This document shows, one piece after another, positions 22,436 through 33,598 of a stretch of 64,000 nt of DNA. How positions within the stretch are numbered: the first letter of the stretch is position 1; each line of letters starts with the position of its first letter. The position numbers and the translations under genes were made by a program. Origin of the DNA: Eurosta solidaginis (Eukaryota > Arthropoda > Insecta > Diptera > Tephritidae); the NCBI RefSeq assembly GCF_040869045.1, contig NC_090320.1, positions 118,243,112-118,307,111 on the forward strand, read 5' to 3'. The notes beneath the pieces were generated by a model that searched no databases, had not been told where the DNA came from, and saw only the letters and a program-made list of their open reading frames with translations.

Positions 22436-22825
22436 GAGCCCGGCCAGTCTTACAGTTTGGAGAAATTAAAGAGGAAAGTTGGCAATTGCGGTGTAGTACG
22501 CCAGTGGGTAATGGGATACAAAACCCACGCTACTAGCCACCGGTATATCAGCGCCATTTTGAAAAACAACCACCACCACTAGCAATTAATACGATGCAGC
22601 AGCAATAACACCAGCATCGCAGCAGCAGTGACGTAACGTAAAACCGTGGATGCAGCATTTAGTTATACTAATATTATAACTTACATATGTATATGTAATT
22701 TTTCCGCAAATTTTTATTTTTTTTTTCTCTACATACATTTACATACATACATACATTTTTGTGTGGATTTTAATTAAAACAGTGGTACTGGTGAACAGCG
22801 AAATATATATTTTTTTTCGATTACA

Positions 22826-23368
22826 ACGGTGCGTCCATTTAATAAAACATTTGGGATTTTTGGAGTTAAACGGTGCGTCCGTCTAAACTTAACCACTAAC
22901 ACTTTTTCAGTTTTCAACAATTCTAAATTTCTTCAACCATTTCGTCAACATTTCTCTAATTTTCTTTTATTTTCTCTCAAGTTGCAACTCAATTAACAAA
23001 TTTGCATTTTTCATATTTTCAAATTTCTAATTTAAAAAAACTTCTCAACTCATTTTGTAAACTCCCATACTTACATGCTTCCCTTTTAATTTCAAATCAT
23101 TCACAAATCTTTCATTTAAAGTTTCACATACGTGATATAAACGGTGGTTGGCGTTAAAAACCAATTACAATTTTTTTTACGAAATATGCTGTGGTTCCGT
23201 TAAAAGGCAATTAAAATTTTTTAAAAATATGCGGTGGTTTCGTTAAAAACCAATTAAGATTTTTTTTTATAAACGGTGGTTCTGTGAAAAGCCAAGTGAA
23301 ATTTTTTTATATAAAGCGGTGCGTCCGTGAAGATATACGATTTTTTTTTACAAATCGGTGCGTCTGTG
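22826..23368 (+). repeat. 5' leader array of small stem-loop units, gypsy X
   Basis: Eight related units start near 22826, 22870, 23141, 23189, 23231, 23272, 23316 and 23355; the last six are spaced 39-48 nt. Cores are CGG-TGCGT-CCG or CGG-TGGTT-CCG, followed by an A-rich stretch, often AACCA, and a T run. CGG can pair with CCG. Variants TCG and CTG still pair by G-U. In TGGTT-type units TGGTT can instead pair with the downstream AACCA. The same array occurs in gypsy Y. Confidence 0.75.
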
Positions 23369-23679
23369 AACATAAAAGAATATTTGAACAGATAACCAAA
23401 TTTGTGAAATTTTTACCAATTAATACCTGTATATATTTGTGAAAAGTATAAATTCAATTATTTAAAGATTTTTCTATACAAGTATACAAGTTAATTAATT
23501 CTTCCAATAAAATGTTAAATATTTCTTTAGCGACTATTCACCTGTAAATCAGTTCACTTTTACAATTTTTTTTTCTCTTTTTCCTCAACATTTAAGCTTC
23601 AAAGAATTCAGAAATTCAAATAAGTACTTCATTAATAATAGTTTGAACTGAATTATTTGTGCTATTCTGATAACTACAT

Positions 23680-25342
23680 ATGTACCTAAGAAATGGTAAG
23701 CAAGTGCAAAAAAATTCAGACTCAGATTCCGATAATTCAGCATCAAGCTACGAAAGTTTAAATTCATCTCCCACCGAAGAGGTCACAAACCAGGAAAATA
23801 GATTTTCGTTGTCAACAGATTTTCCAGGCTACGAAGATTCTTCCAGTAAAAATTTAACTTCTAATTTAGCTCTTACTCTTAACGATTCAAATAGTGCACA
23901 ATCAACTTCAACTTTTTCTACTTTAAAATCAGAGCTTAACGACTCAAATAATACAACTCTAGTTAACCTTTCTTCTAACGTAAATCCAGATCTTAACGAG
24001 CCAATTAGTAGAAGCGTTGCCTCACCTGCTAATTTAGCTTCAGATCTTAACGATCAAATCATGGCAACACTTGAGGAAAAGAAAAATTTCATTAACCCAT
24101 GTGCAAATTCTATTAGAGAAAACGACAGTGGTGATCTTCTAGCACTTGATTCTTTTATAGACAAAATCGCATTACTTGAACAATTCGCTACTGCAGATTT
24201 AACTGATACTTTTATAGCGTTCTTAAAATCAAAATTAGGGGGTAAAACCCGTGAAGCAATACCAACACAAGTAACTTCAGTCAATGAAATTAAAACAGCT
24301 CTACGTAATAGGATCAAACCAGACAACTCGAAAGTTGTAGCAGGGAGAATTTCAGCGTTGCACCTTAACCAAAGAGTATATATTTGTCAAGAGGCGTCAC
24401 TCGATACTTTTGTTGTTGCCAAAGCAAATTACTCGATGTTTTCTCAAGGTAGTCGTTGGTTTTTTTTTATCAGATGTATTTATAAAAACGCCTTCTGTAC
24501 ATTTTCGTGGGGTTTTTGTGTTTATTTTATTGATTGTACTAAATTAATTAATTAATTCTCTTTCCAAAAATCGTAATTATGCAAAGTCACTTTACCGCAT
24601 AACTATATAGGATTCAATTTAAAAAAACTAAACAAAACTTCCTTGAGAATCACATTCGACATTAAAGGGTTGCTTTGGCAACAACAAAGTATCGAGTGAC
24701 GCCTCTTAACAAATATATACTCTTTGCCTTAACATATACAATTATACAGATTTTGCCAAAAAAGTTGAAGATTTAGCTGACTCACTTGAGCGGTCTCTTA
24801 TTATTGAAGGGATCACTCAAGCGAAAGCTCATGAAATGGCAGTCGAACAAACTGTTAACGTGTGTCGTTTAAAAGCAAAATCAAATTTAGTAAAAACCAT
24901 TTTAGCCTCAACGGCATTTCCTGATCCTAAGGACGTAGTAGCGAAATTAATTGTAGAACAAAACAACGAAGTAACTGAACATCAGGTTCTAGCTTTTCGA
25001 TCACGTGGTAACAACACATTCAGAAATTCGTGTGGTAGTTATCGAGGGTTTTACCCAAATCGTGGCTATACTGGTTATAGAAATAATAATAGTTCATTTT
25101 CATACAATAGTGACTATAACGGCAACAATAATCAAAGATATAGGAATTATAACGGAAATAGATACCAGAATAATAACAATAATAATACGCGTTCAAATAC
25201 AAATCCTAATTCAAACAATAGTAACAATAGAGGTAACAATTCGAGATCAGCCAATGGTAGAAGTAGAAACGCAAACGTTCGCGCTTTAAACGCGAGTGCC
25301 CCTCAGCAGCGAACACTGGGGGAGGGCGAACTAACCGACTAA
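23680..25342 (+). pseudogene. Gypsy X gag, interrupted by a MITE
   Basis: Gag forms the particle and binds element RNA. ATG near 23680. The acidic Ser/Asn-rich N-terminus (SDSDSDNSASSYESL) is followed by the capsid-like part: MATLEEKKNFINPC, then LLEQFATADLTDTFIAFLKS and REAIPTQVTSVNEIKTALRN. A 357-bp MITE (24370-24726) interrupts the frame after GRISALH. Gag resumes at 24740 (DFAKKVEDLADSLERSL, QAKAHEMAVEQTVNVCRL) and ends in an Asn/Arg/Gly-rich basic tail without a CCHC knuckle, then RALNASAPQQRTLGEGE. Gypsies Y and Z have the same layout. Confidence 0.85.
24370..24726. mobile_element. MITE, 357 bp, in gypsy X gag
   Basis: The ends are inverted repeats of nearly 60 bp starting CAAAGAGTATATATTTG; the interior is AT-rich without coding. 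CCTTAAC flanks it on both sides (24363-24369, 24727-24733) as a 7-bp duplication, and Z gag lacks the insertion. The superfamily is unclear: a TTAA core sits within the duplication, but the ends do not match piggyBac, and 7-8 bp would suit hAT or P types. Confidence 0.85.
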
Positions 25343-25830
25343 GAGAATTTCACTCACCAATAGGCATCTATTGTTTAAACCTAAATTATTCAGATTTCAT
25401 AGAGTTACAACTTAACGACTCACAAAAATTTTGTTCTTTCTTAGTAGACACTCAAGCAGACATTTCTTTAATAAAAATATCATGTATAGAAAGTAACATT
25501 TCCTTAAATACAAACGACATTATTAACATTACCGGTGTCACTTCTAATTCAGTTTCTACTTTAAATAAAATTACCGCAAATTTAAATTTTTCACTTTTCT
25601 CCGATGGCATACTGGGTAAAGATTTTCTGAAAATTAACAAATGCATTATTAATTATGAAAGAAATAGTATTTCCTTTTGGGTAGGTAATGAAAAAGTTGC
25701 GATACCAATCCTGCACGGAACAGAAAGCGACAGTTGTATCATTCCTCCCAGATGTGAAATATTCAGACTTTTTGATTTAGGAGATTCACCCGAGCCCTTT
25801 TCGTGGACTCACAGGAAATTGAAAAAGGTA
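25343..25830 (+). pseudogene. Gypsy X pol, protease region, truncated
   Basis: Reads NYSDFIELQL, FCSFLVDTQADISLIKIS, NDIINITGVTSNSVSTL, then SDGILGKDFLKINKCIINYE and IIPPRCEIFRLFDLG. The protease active site is DTQA, not DTGA or DSGA; Y and Z share this. A deletion removes about 15-20 codons before SDGILG relative to Z. Homology ends near 25826, where unrelated sequence begins. Confidence 0.85.
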
Positions 25831-26502
25831 ACTTTACCCACCTTTTTGGAAATTCGTTCTTTTAAGAAAGAACACTTATTGTACAAATTTGTGCTAAAAT
25901 ATGTATTTACATTCTACCACAATATTCTCACTGTTAATACAACAACAACAACAACCACAATATTCTTTATTTTAAGTCGATAAGTATATCATAAGCAACG
26001 GAAGAGCTCTTTGTATATTTGATGCAGCCATCCAGAAATTGCGCAAGGCTTTTTTAAGAAGGCTTAATTAGATTTTTGCATATTGCGAAAGGCGAACTCA
26101 ACTCGACGTGGCCGCCAGAAAATTGCTTTGCAGAATGAAAGCAGGCAACTCCGGCGGATTTGTGTTATCCCGCCGTCTTCTTCTTATGCTCCTCTGTTGA
26201 TGTTGCTGTGGCACCAATTCATTACTCATTTCAGTGAATACCACATGAAATGCAATAATGTGCATTGTTTATACCTTATTTCTTAATTTCAAACAAATTC
26301 GCAACAATAATTAAACATTTAAATTTTTTGAACAAAATAAGAAATGCGCAACGAAATTTCAATTGACAAAACAGCAGACTTCGAAAATTCGAAATTCCTA
26401 TTCCCCAATTTTTCTTCTCCCTAGGAGAAAATAATTGGAGGAATTTTTCCGCGGGAATAAAAAAATCCGCGAGAACAAAATTCCGCGAGAATATTTAGAA
26501 TT
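25831..26502. other. Unrelated insert replacing part of gypsy X pol
   Basis: About 670 bp with no match to Y or Z replace the protease C-terminus and the first part of RT. It has a CAA repeat (about 25942-25961), a GGCTTTTTTAAGAAGGCTT inverted motif and TCCGCGAGAA repeats near the right end (26469-26494). No terminal repeats or TSD were found. Insertion coupled to deletion is likely. Confidence 0.55.
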
Positions 26503-27150
26503 GGTCTGGATATTTTAGATAATCTCGGTAGAGCAAAGTATTTTTCCACATTAGATCTTTTTTCAGGATTTCATCAAATCCCCTTGCATCCTGACTCACG
26601 TGAGATTACGTCTTTCAGCACTGACCGAGGTGCATTTAGATGGAAAGTGCTTCCATTCGGTTTAAATATAGCACCTAATTCATTCTCACGAATGATGACA
26701 ATAGTTTTTTCGGGTATACCACCCAATGTCGCATTTTTGTACGTCGACGATATTATCGTCATAGGTTGTAGTGAAGTACACCATATTAAAAATCTTTCAA
26801 AAGTTTTCGATACTTGTAGGTCTTTCAATCTCAAACTTAACCCAAATAAATTCAACTTTTTACGACTAGAAGTTACATTTTTAAGTCACAAATATTCAGC
26901 CAAAGGTTTGTTGCCAGACGACTCTGAAATAAACGCAATTAAAAAGTATACAAAACCGACTGACAAAGACGCGGTACGACGATTTGTCGCGTTTGCAAAC
27001 TATTACAGACGGTTTATACCAAATTTTGCGTCTCTGGCAGCGCCTCTAAATCGATTAAGCAGAAAAAGAGTTGAATTTGTATGAGATGTAGAGTGCGAAA
27101 GAGCATTTTTATCTTTGAAAGCAGCGTTACTTTCACCAAAATTAGTCAAT
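26503..27150 (+). pseudogene. Gypsy X pol, reverse transcriptase
   Basis: Starts at DILDNLGRAKYFSTLDLFSG (first Asp in LDLFSG). Then FRWKVLPFGLNIAPNSFSRM, the catalytic FLYVDDIIVIG near 26740, and NYYRRFIPNFASLAAPLNRL. A tryptophan codon has become TGA at 27082-27084, and one base is lost near 27145, shifting into the RNase H frame. The N-terminal third of RT is missing. Confidence 0.9.
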
Positions 27151-28708
27151 ATCCAGATTTTACTAAACAATTCATTATTACCGTTGATGCTTCCACAACT
27201 GGATGTGGCGCTATTTTAAGTCAAGGACAGCAAGGTAGTGATTTACCAATTTGTTTCGCTTCTAAAGCATTTAATAAAGCAGAGCAGAAAAAACCAATTA
27301 TAGAGTTGGAACTTTTAGCTATTCACTTTGCAATCAAGCAATGTCGACCATACGTTTATGGAACCCATTTCATTGTAAAATCACACCATAGACCTCTAGT
27401 ATACCTATTCAATATGAAAGACCCATCTTCAAAACTTTCGAGAATTAGGTTAGAATTAGCAGAATATAACTTTACTATAGTTTACATAAAGGGTAAATCA
27501 AACGTTGGTGCTGATGCACTATCGCGTAATACAATCGATGAGATTAAAGAAGCTAACAAACAAATTTTGGCAGTACAGACAAGGGAAATGACAAAACAGG
27601 CAAACGACAAAAATTTACATAGGAAAGCAGGCAAAAACGACGAAAAACAAATTACTTTACATGTCTACGATAAATTTTCATTTAATTTTTCAAAAAAGAT
27701 TCCACGAATAAAATCTGAAATTACGTACGATAAAAATAATAAAACAACAAATTTAAGAATTTTTGCGCATATTAAACATAAGAAGCTCGAGTTACTTAGT
27801 TTTGAGCTTGTTAACGAAATAATGACTTTAGAGAAATTACTTTCGAGGCTTGAATCAGAACCCGGCAAACACAAGATTAAGAAAATTGAATGGCCTAAAA
27901 ACGATATTATGTTCGAACATTATACTATTACAAATTTCAAAAATATTGGAAATAAAATTTTAAAATCATTAGAAATTATACTAACAGATCCAGTGGAGAC
28001 AGTAACAGAAGAAGACACAAAACTAAAACTTATGAAAATTTACCATAACGATCCAATTTCAGGTGGACATTGCGGAATGAAAAAACGGTACGCAAAATTA
28101 CGAACCAAATATTATTGGAAAAATATGACTCGTGATATATCGAAATATATCAAAAGTTGTAATGATTGTCTTTTAAACAAAGTGAAACCTAAAACGAAAG
28201 AAAAACTCGTTTTAACACCAACTCCTTGTAAACCATTTGATCTATTAGTTATAGACAAAATAGGACCTCTTCCTGAGTCCAAACACGGTAACAAGTTCGC
28301 AGTGACCATGATTTGCGACATGACTAAATATCTGGTAACAGTTGCTATATCAGACAAATCAGCAAAAACAATTGCTGCAACCATTTTCGAAACATTTATT
28401 TTAACCTACCGCGTAATGAACGCCATAAAATCAGATTTAGGTACAGAATTCAAAAACGAATTATTTGAAGAATTAGCTAAACTCTTAAATATTAAACATA
28501 ATTTTTCAACTGCATACCATCACGAAGCTGTTGGTACAATAGAACGTAATCATAGAGTTTTTAATGAATACTTGCGTGCATATTTAGACAATACTTTTTT
28601 TGATTGTGATATTTACTTAAAATACTTTACCTTCCTACACAATACAACAACCAGCACAGTTTTCGACAATAAATTTTCTCCCTTCGAGTTATTATTTGGT
28701 AAAAATCA
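27151..28708 (+). pseudogene. Gypsy X pol, RNase H and integrase, truncated
   Basis: RNase H: FIITVDASTTGCGAILSQ, FNKAEQKKPIIELELLAI and GKSNVGADALSR. Integrase: zinc site in YHNDPISGGHCGMKKRY ... CNDCLL; core D in VIDKIGPLPES, D in KSDLGTEF, E in TIERNHRVFNEY. It is almost the same as Z (49850-51399). It is cut at FELLFGKNQ (28708), where a LINE derivative begins, so the integrase C-terminus and GPY region are absent. Confidence 0.9.
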
Positions 28709-29326
28709 AACCTGTGGCTGTGGCCCATTGCGAAATAATACCTTGAGGCGCGCGCCCGGATATACCACCCCTATCAGCGTGACGGCGGCCCTATAGAGGT
28801 TTACCGACCTGGCGTCGTCACAGGCAATTAGCTTTAGATTGCCCTGGAACCACCCTGCATCGGTGTAAGATGGCGGTGGAACAGGGTTATCTTTCGTTAC
28901 CTTAACGGCCACCGTAGCGAGCGCGGCCTCGATCCACTTCCACTGCTGTTTCGCGATCCGGCCATCTTCGCTGATCTCGTCTATAATGCCAATAATCTGC
29001 CAACCCTTGGCAATTTCGGTGAAAGACCGCGTTCAGCCTCCCTGCGTGTTAGCCCTTTTCGGTGCCGTGGGGTTGGATTCATCCATGGACCGCTCGCGTT
29101 TCGAGGTCTCACCACTCTCGACTAAAACTTTTAAAATTACTTGAACTAAAAAATTAAAAATAAATAATAGTTTAAAAAAAAATAAAAAAAACACGCTTTT
29201 ATAGCTAACCGAACTAAAAAATAGAAAATAATTTTCAATTAAAAAGCGTCTATATAACAGTAGTAGAAGGTTAAACAATCATTTATAGTTAATCACCTCA
29301 AAATAAAATTATAATAAAATTTAAGT
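28709..29326 (-). mobile_element. Internally deleted DUF4780-type LINE derivative, copy 1
   Basis: Nearly identical to 38307-38924. On the minus strand, AT-rich 5' sequence is followed by MDESNPTAPKRANTQGG, a stop, FTEIAKGWQIIGIIDEISED, SYTDAGWFQGNLKLIACDD and GVVYPGARLK. This resembles the DUF4780 domain of insect retroelement ORF1-like proteins. Directly after GARLK comes GIISQWATATGL, an RT-type sequence, so ORF1 is fused to the late RT by a deletion. It is cut at the gypsy X junction. Confidence 0.7.
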
Positions 29327-29425
29327 GTGCGTGTTGTTGACGTCAATACAATCAAGGGACAAATTACCAGACCAATTGCGAAATTGGTACTACTTCCGAC
29401 CAAAGACATGGAAGATGAAATGTAA
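29327..29425 (+). pseudogene. BEL/Pao pol C-terminus fragment
   Basis: The plus frame gives VRVVDVNTIKGQITRPIAKL followed by VLLPTKDMEDEM and a stop at 29423-29425. The pattern V-V-x-V-x-T-x2-G-x3-RP-x2-KL-x2-LP is the usual end of BEL/Pao integrase. Only this tail remains; it starts exactly where the LINE derivative ends. Confidence 0.65.
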
Positions 29426-29520
29426 AGGCCAAATACCGCCTTACGAGACCCCAAAACAAAAGAAAATTCTATTTACCCAGACTACCTAAAATCCAGAGGC
29501 CCCCTTGCAGCAACCATCCC

Positions 29521-29790
29521 ACAATTCACTCGTTATCCCCTAACGAGTACACCAGAAAAGCCTACCGCAGAAGGGCGAACTGATCTGCCACAGAACATAA
29601 AGGCTTTCAGCCCATTATATTTTTTAATTTCCAAATATCAACCCACATTCACTCGCTCCCTCGAGCGAGGACACCAATAACCTAACGCAGATCTACTACC
29701 TGCCACAGAACATAAATTCATTCGGCCCATTATCTTTAAATTTTACAAAATCCAAATAAAAATTTCACTCGATCACCCCTAGCGAGGACA
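29521..29790 (+). repeat. Three ~120-bp units with a covarying hairpin, after BEL pol
   Basis: Units are spaced 123 and 116 bp. Hairpins: CTCGTTA-TCCCC-TAACGAG (29529-29547), CTCGCTC-CCTC-GAGCGAG (29652-29669) and CTCG-N11-CGAG (29768-29786). Each is followed by ACACCA, then CTAACGCAG or a similar motif, and GCCACAGAACA or a variant. The inner stem changes on both arms together between units 1 and 2. Confidence 0.8.
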
Positions 29791-30750
29791 CCAAACCTCT
29801 AACGCAGATCTACCACTTGCCACGAACACCTACGCACGCAGCCAAAGGCGCGAGGCCCACCGAATTTATCAAAATTCATCCCATCACCTAAAATCTCGAA
29901 CTAACTATTAAAACCCAACAAGCAAAGTAAAAGAAAAATAAACGTTTTTGTAACCGCTTATTTTTATACACCTTAACGTTATTTCCAAACCCATTTACAG
30001 AAGTGCCTGTTGGGAATTTAAAGAAGCCTGCATCTAATTGGCAACTACTACACCAACAACAGCGATCACACCACCGATGCTGAATCACCAGCATCCATGT
30101 AATGTTTAAACGAAATAAAAATAGGTCCTCTGATTTGTAGCACAAAGTAGTGATTCTTGTTAATTAACGAAATCCATTTCTATTTATACATACTAAAAGT
30201 ACATGATTTCCTAATGAATAATTGTTCGTCAGCAAATTATTGTATTGACCTACATATTGTCAATATGATCCGCGCGTAAGCTGGTTGGTATGACGAATCA
30301 ATATATTGGGTGGTTTGGCAAATGCGAATGAACTCATAGTGGTTATCTGGGTCAGTTAAGTATGAAAGTTGGTGTGTATGTATATTTGTAACGTTAAGCG
30401 CATTCGAAGTGAGGTGAATTCAACGCGACACTACACCATCGGCCATTCAAGAGTGAACGTATATAATTTTGGGCATAATTATAGACGGTTACTCTAATGT
30501 CACTGATATAAGTGTGCCGTGTTGTTTCATTTTACGTTTAATGACCCAGTCAACTTGCTTGGTGTTACCAAATTTTACATTCTTTTTTTTTTCTTTCACA
30601 TTCAATTGTAATTTATGTCATATTGGTAACTTGATGCTATAAGTAATGAATTGTTTGTTTATGTGTTTTCTTTTTGCTGTTAGTCTTTTGCATTTGCTTT
30701 ACATATGTACCCGTTATGCTGACTCTCGTTTTTTTTTTTTTTCATAATAT
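29791..30750. other. No gene recognised
   Basis: Probable 3' UTR or LTR of the BEL fragment, followed by unassigned AT-rich sequence ending in a T run and CATAATAT, the target site of gypsy M. No supported coding frame. Confidence 0.45.
30747..30750. repeat. Target-site duplication ATAT of gypsy M, left
   Basis: ATAT just before TGTTACG; repeated at 35057-35060. The sequence is simple, so its value rests on the exact LTR edges. Confidence 0.65.
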
Positions 30751-31339
30751 TGTTACGAATATTAGCAAAACTAAGGGGTGCTGCCATTTCTAAGCCGATG
30801 CTAAGCAGCGCCTTGCATGCACATCCATACATCAATCATTATGTATCTACATAAACCAATCAATCATTATGTCTACACATATGTAGGTACACGCAGCTGA
30901 GAGCAACGCACAAGCACATGCAGATATCTTATCTGAAATGCTCCTAAAGGTATGCAATTGTGATTGTGGAAGTGTCGCTCACACATAAAAGCGCACGGGG
31001 TATGAGAGAAGCTATAAAAATTATACATCTGTAGTTGTAGCTGAGAAATTTATAACTAACTAGTAAGTTCTGGAATTAGAAAAGCCTAGAAATATGCAAC
31101 GAGGAGGTCGGACAGTATAAAAGTGCGACAACAGTGGAGGCGAGAGATCAGTTTCATTTAAGCTATCAGTCAGTTTGGTTATTAAGCCAGCTAGTTGCAA
31201 AGTAGAAGTGTTATTGTGAAGTACTTTAATAAAGGCCATTTTTCCATTATTCAATATTGGAGTTAATTATGCAACAGTTTAGTGATTCGAACTTAGCAGA
31301 AGGTTGCAAATAAGAGGATTTGCAGTAAATTCAAATACA
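30751..31339 (+). repeat. 5' LTR of gypsy M
   Basis: Starts TGTTACGAATATTAGC. It aligns with 34519-35056 but has an extra segment of about 35 bp (31254-31290) and a changed end (AATACA rather than GTTACA). Confidence 0.85.
31116..31153 (+). promoter_or_regulatory. Core promoter of gypsy M LTR: TATA box and initiator
   Basis: TATAAAA at 31116-31122 and TCAGTT at 31148-31153, with the initiator A 34 nt downstream of the TATA start. The same pair occurs in the 3' LTR (TATAAAA at 34868-34874). AATAAAGG follows near 31227 as a poly(A) signal. Confidence 0.65.
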
Positions 31340-31347
31340 ACTTGGAC

Positions 31348-32440
31348 ATGCCAAAGTTAAGTGAATTGAAGATCCAGCAACTGAAGAAGGAGTTGGAGAG
31401 CCGTAGATTGAATACAACCGGCATTAAACTAGAACTTCAGGAACGACTACGTCAGGCAATGGAATTAGAAGGAATTGACGTGGAAAAGTATGACTTTCAT
31501 CTTGATGGCGAGGAAACAACAAAAATGGAAGAAACACCGCAGACAGTTACGAGCACAGACTTGAACATGTTTTTAGCTGCAATATCTGCTCAAACAACGA
31601 CAGTGTCATCTCAACTGGCAGGACAGAAGACATATATGGCATCTCAGCTGGAATCGCAAGAGACACGTTTAACATCCAAGATGGAAGAGCAGAAGACATA
31701 TATGGCATCCCAGCTGGAATCACATGAGACACGTATTTAACACAGATTACATCAAAGATGGAAACACAACTGAAAGAGCAAGAGGCGCGTATATCATCAA
31801 AACCCGAAGCGCGTATGGACGAGAAAATAACGCAGTTTGAAGAAAAATTCGAGGCAGAGATGGATGCTTTGAGAGGTCGTATACAGGAATTGCAACTTAA
31901 TCGGCCGGCTGTTTCAGCGAGTAATATGAAGGTAAAAACTCCATCTTTTGACGGTTCTGTTCCTTTCCAGGTCTTCAAGCTACAGTTTGAGAAGACCGGT
32001 GCAGTGAACAACTGGAATGCGGAAGATAAAGTTGCTGCACAGGGGCCAGCAGCCGAAATCCTACAGACGATTCCCGAAGGAGAGCGGAACAATTATGAAG
32101 CATTGATGGCTGCTGTAGAACGACGTTATGGAAGCGAGCATAGAAAACATATATTCCAAATTGAGTTGAAAAACCGCTACCAAAAAGCAAATGAGACATT
32201 GCAGGAGTTTGCTTCAGATATTGAAAGATTGGCTCATCTTGCAAATGCGGACGCACCCGTGGAATACACTGAAAGGGTAAAAATCCAGCGCTGCGTAAAT
32301 GGCATACGAGATAAGGAAACGAAACGGCTACATATGCGAATCCAAAACTAACATTTTCTGAAACGGTATCGCATGCACTGACTCAGGAAACAGCCTCACT
32401 TTTGAGTGAGCCAGCGTACAAAACTCATCGGGGGAAGTAG
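31348..32440 (+). pseudogene. Gypsy M gag with N-terminal SAP domain
   Basis: ATG at 31348. Residues 1-40 hold a SAP-like motif (LSELKIQQLKKELESRRL, then GIKLELQERL), a DNA-binding fold unusual in retroelement Gag. A repeated Gln/Glu-rich coiled-coil-like part follows (KTYMASQLESQETR twice). A frameshift near 31735 ends the first frame. The second (31758-32351) continues with MKVKTPSFDGSVPFQVFKLQ and YGSEHRKHIFQIELKNRYQK, the usual gypsy capsid region. Another shift lies near 32345. Confidence 0.85.
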
Positions 32441-33598
32441 AAAGGCCAGAGTGGGTAGACGCAATATTGGAGGTGCTGAAAGGATTGCAAAAGCGGAGTG
32501 GAAAAGTTATCAAATGCTTCAAATGCGGGAAGCTCGGTCACATTGCACGTCATTGCGATCTTGGTCCTAATAGTTCCAACTATGTGGGTGGCCGTAAACG
32601 CAAAGCTGGAGGAGATGAGCAAGAGCGTGTCAGATGTAAAGGACGAAAACTTGCCCCAGCTACTGAATGTCCTGTGATATCTGTGTCGCAAATTGGAAGA
32701 AAATCGAGCAGTCTTGCCGTCGAAGGAAAGCTGGATGGCAAGGAGCGTGTACTGACTGTAGATACGGGCGCATCTCATTCCTTAATCCGATCTGACTTGG
32801 TCAACAGGAGAGTAAAACCGTTACCTGGAGCAAGGTTGCGTACGGTCACTGGCGAGTATAACCAAGTCCAAGGAGAAGAGGTATGTGAGGTATTAATTGG
32901 AAAGGTCATGGTTCTACACAAATTCATTGTGGCGGAGATTGTTGATGAAGTCATATTGGGAGTGGACTTCTTAGTTGACCAAGACATCAGGATCGATATG
33001 CGGAGAAAGATTATGCGCTATAAGAACCAGGATATGCCACTTAACTTTAGTTTGGAGAAAGGCTTCAGCAGCAATCGGGTACTGGTGGAGAAGATTCGAC
33101 AGAGACCACGAAAGTCAAGGAAAGTAGATCGAGCAAAGGTTGATGGATCGAATGGGCCAAATAAAGCGAAATCAAAAGTAACTGCGAGAGAAACACTGGC
33201 ATTGACAAAACCTAATGGACGCACTAAAATGACTGAAAGAATTTTCCAGAAAGAATGCAAGGGTGGTTTCAAGCCAGCGCGCACTTCTGTTGGGAAACGT
33301 CGGAACGATACTGAGTATGTGAAGCCAATCCATCAAGAGCCAGCTCTACAAAGTAGTTCATTGGCCAAACAACAGAGTTCGAGGGAACGATCAAGTATAA
33401 TGAGTAGTAAGATGAAACGCAGGTACGATGAGAACAATAATTCGGAAGGTTTCTTGGAGCGAGATTTGGTACTGTTATACAACCCTTACCGGCGGAAAGG
33501 TGTTCCATCCAAGATTCGGTGCAGTTGGGAAGGCCCGTACAAAGTTGTGAAGAAGATCAGTGATATCATCTACCGCATACAAACAACTGGGGGCCTAC
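32441..33598 (+). pseudogene. Gypsy M zinc knuckle, protease and integrase GPY tail, RT deleted
   Basis: One open frame of about 400 codons. The CCHC knuckle is CFKCGKLGHIARHC (about 32518-32559). The retropepsin has VLTVDTGASHSLIRSDLV (about 32752) and VDEVILGVDFLVDQ. After a basic linker comes FLERDLVLLYNPYRRKGVPS and KIRCSWEGPYKVVKKISD, the integrase C-terminal GPY/F region. RT, RNase H and the integrase core are missing without loss of frame. The frame runs into the MITE at 33599. Confidence 0.85.

Noticed and set aside
24363..24733. piggyBac assignment for the gag MITE from the TTAA in its flanks
   Set aside because: With TTAA as the duplication the ends are not matching inverted repeats; the 7-bp CCTTAAC gives perfect ends.
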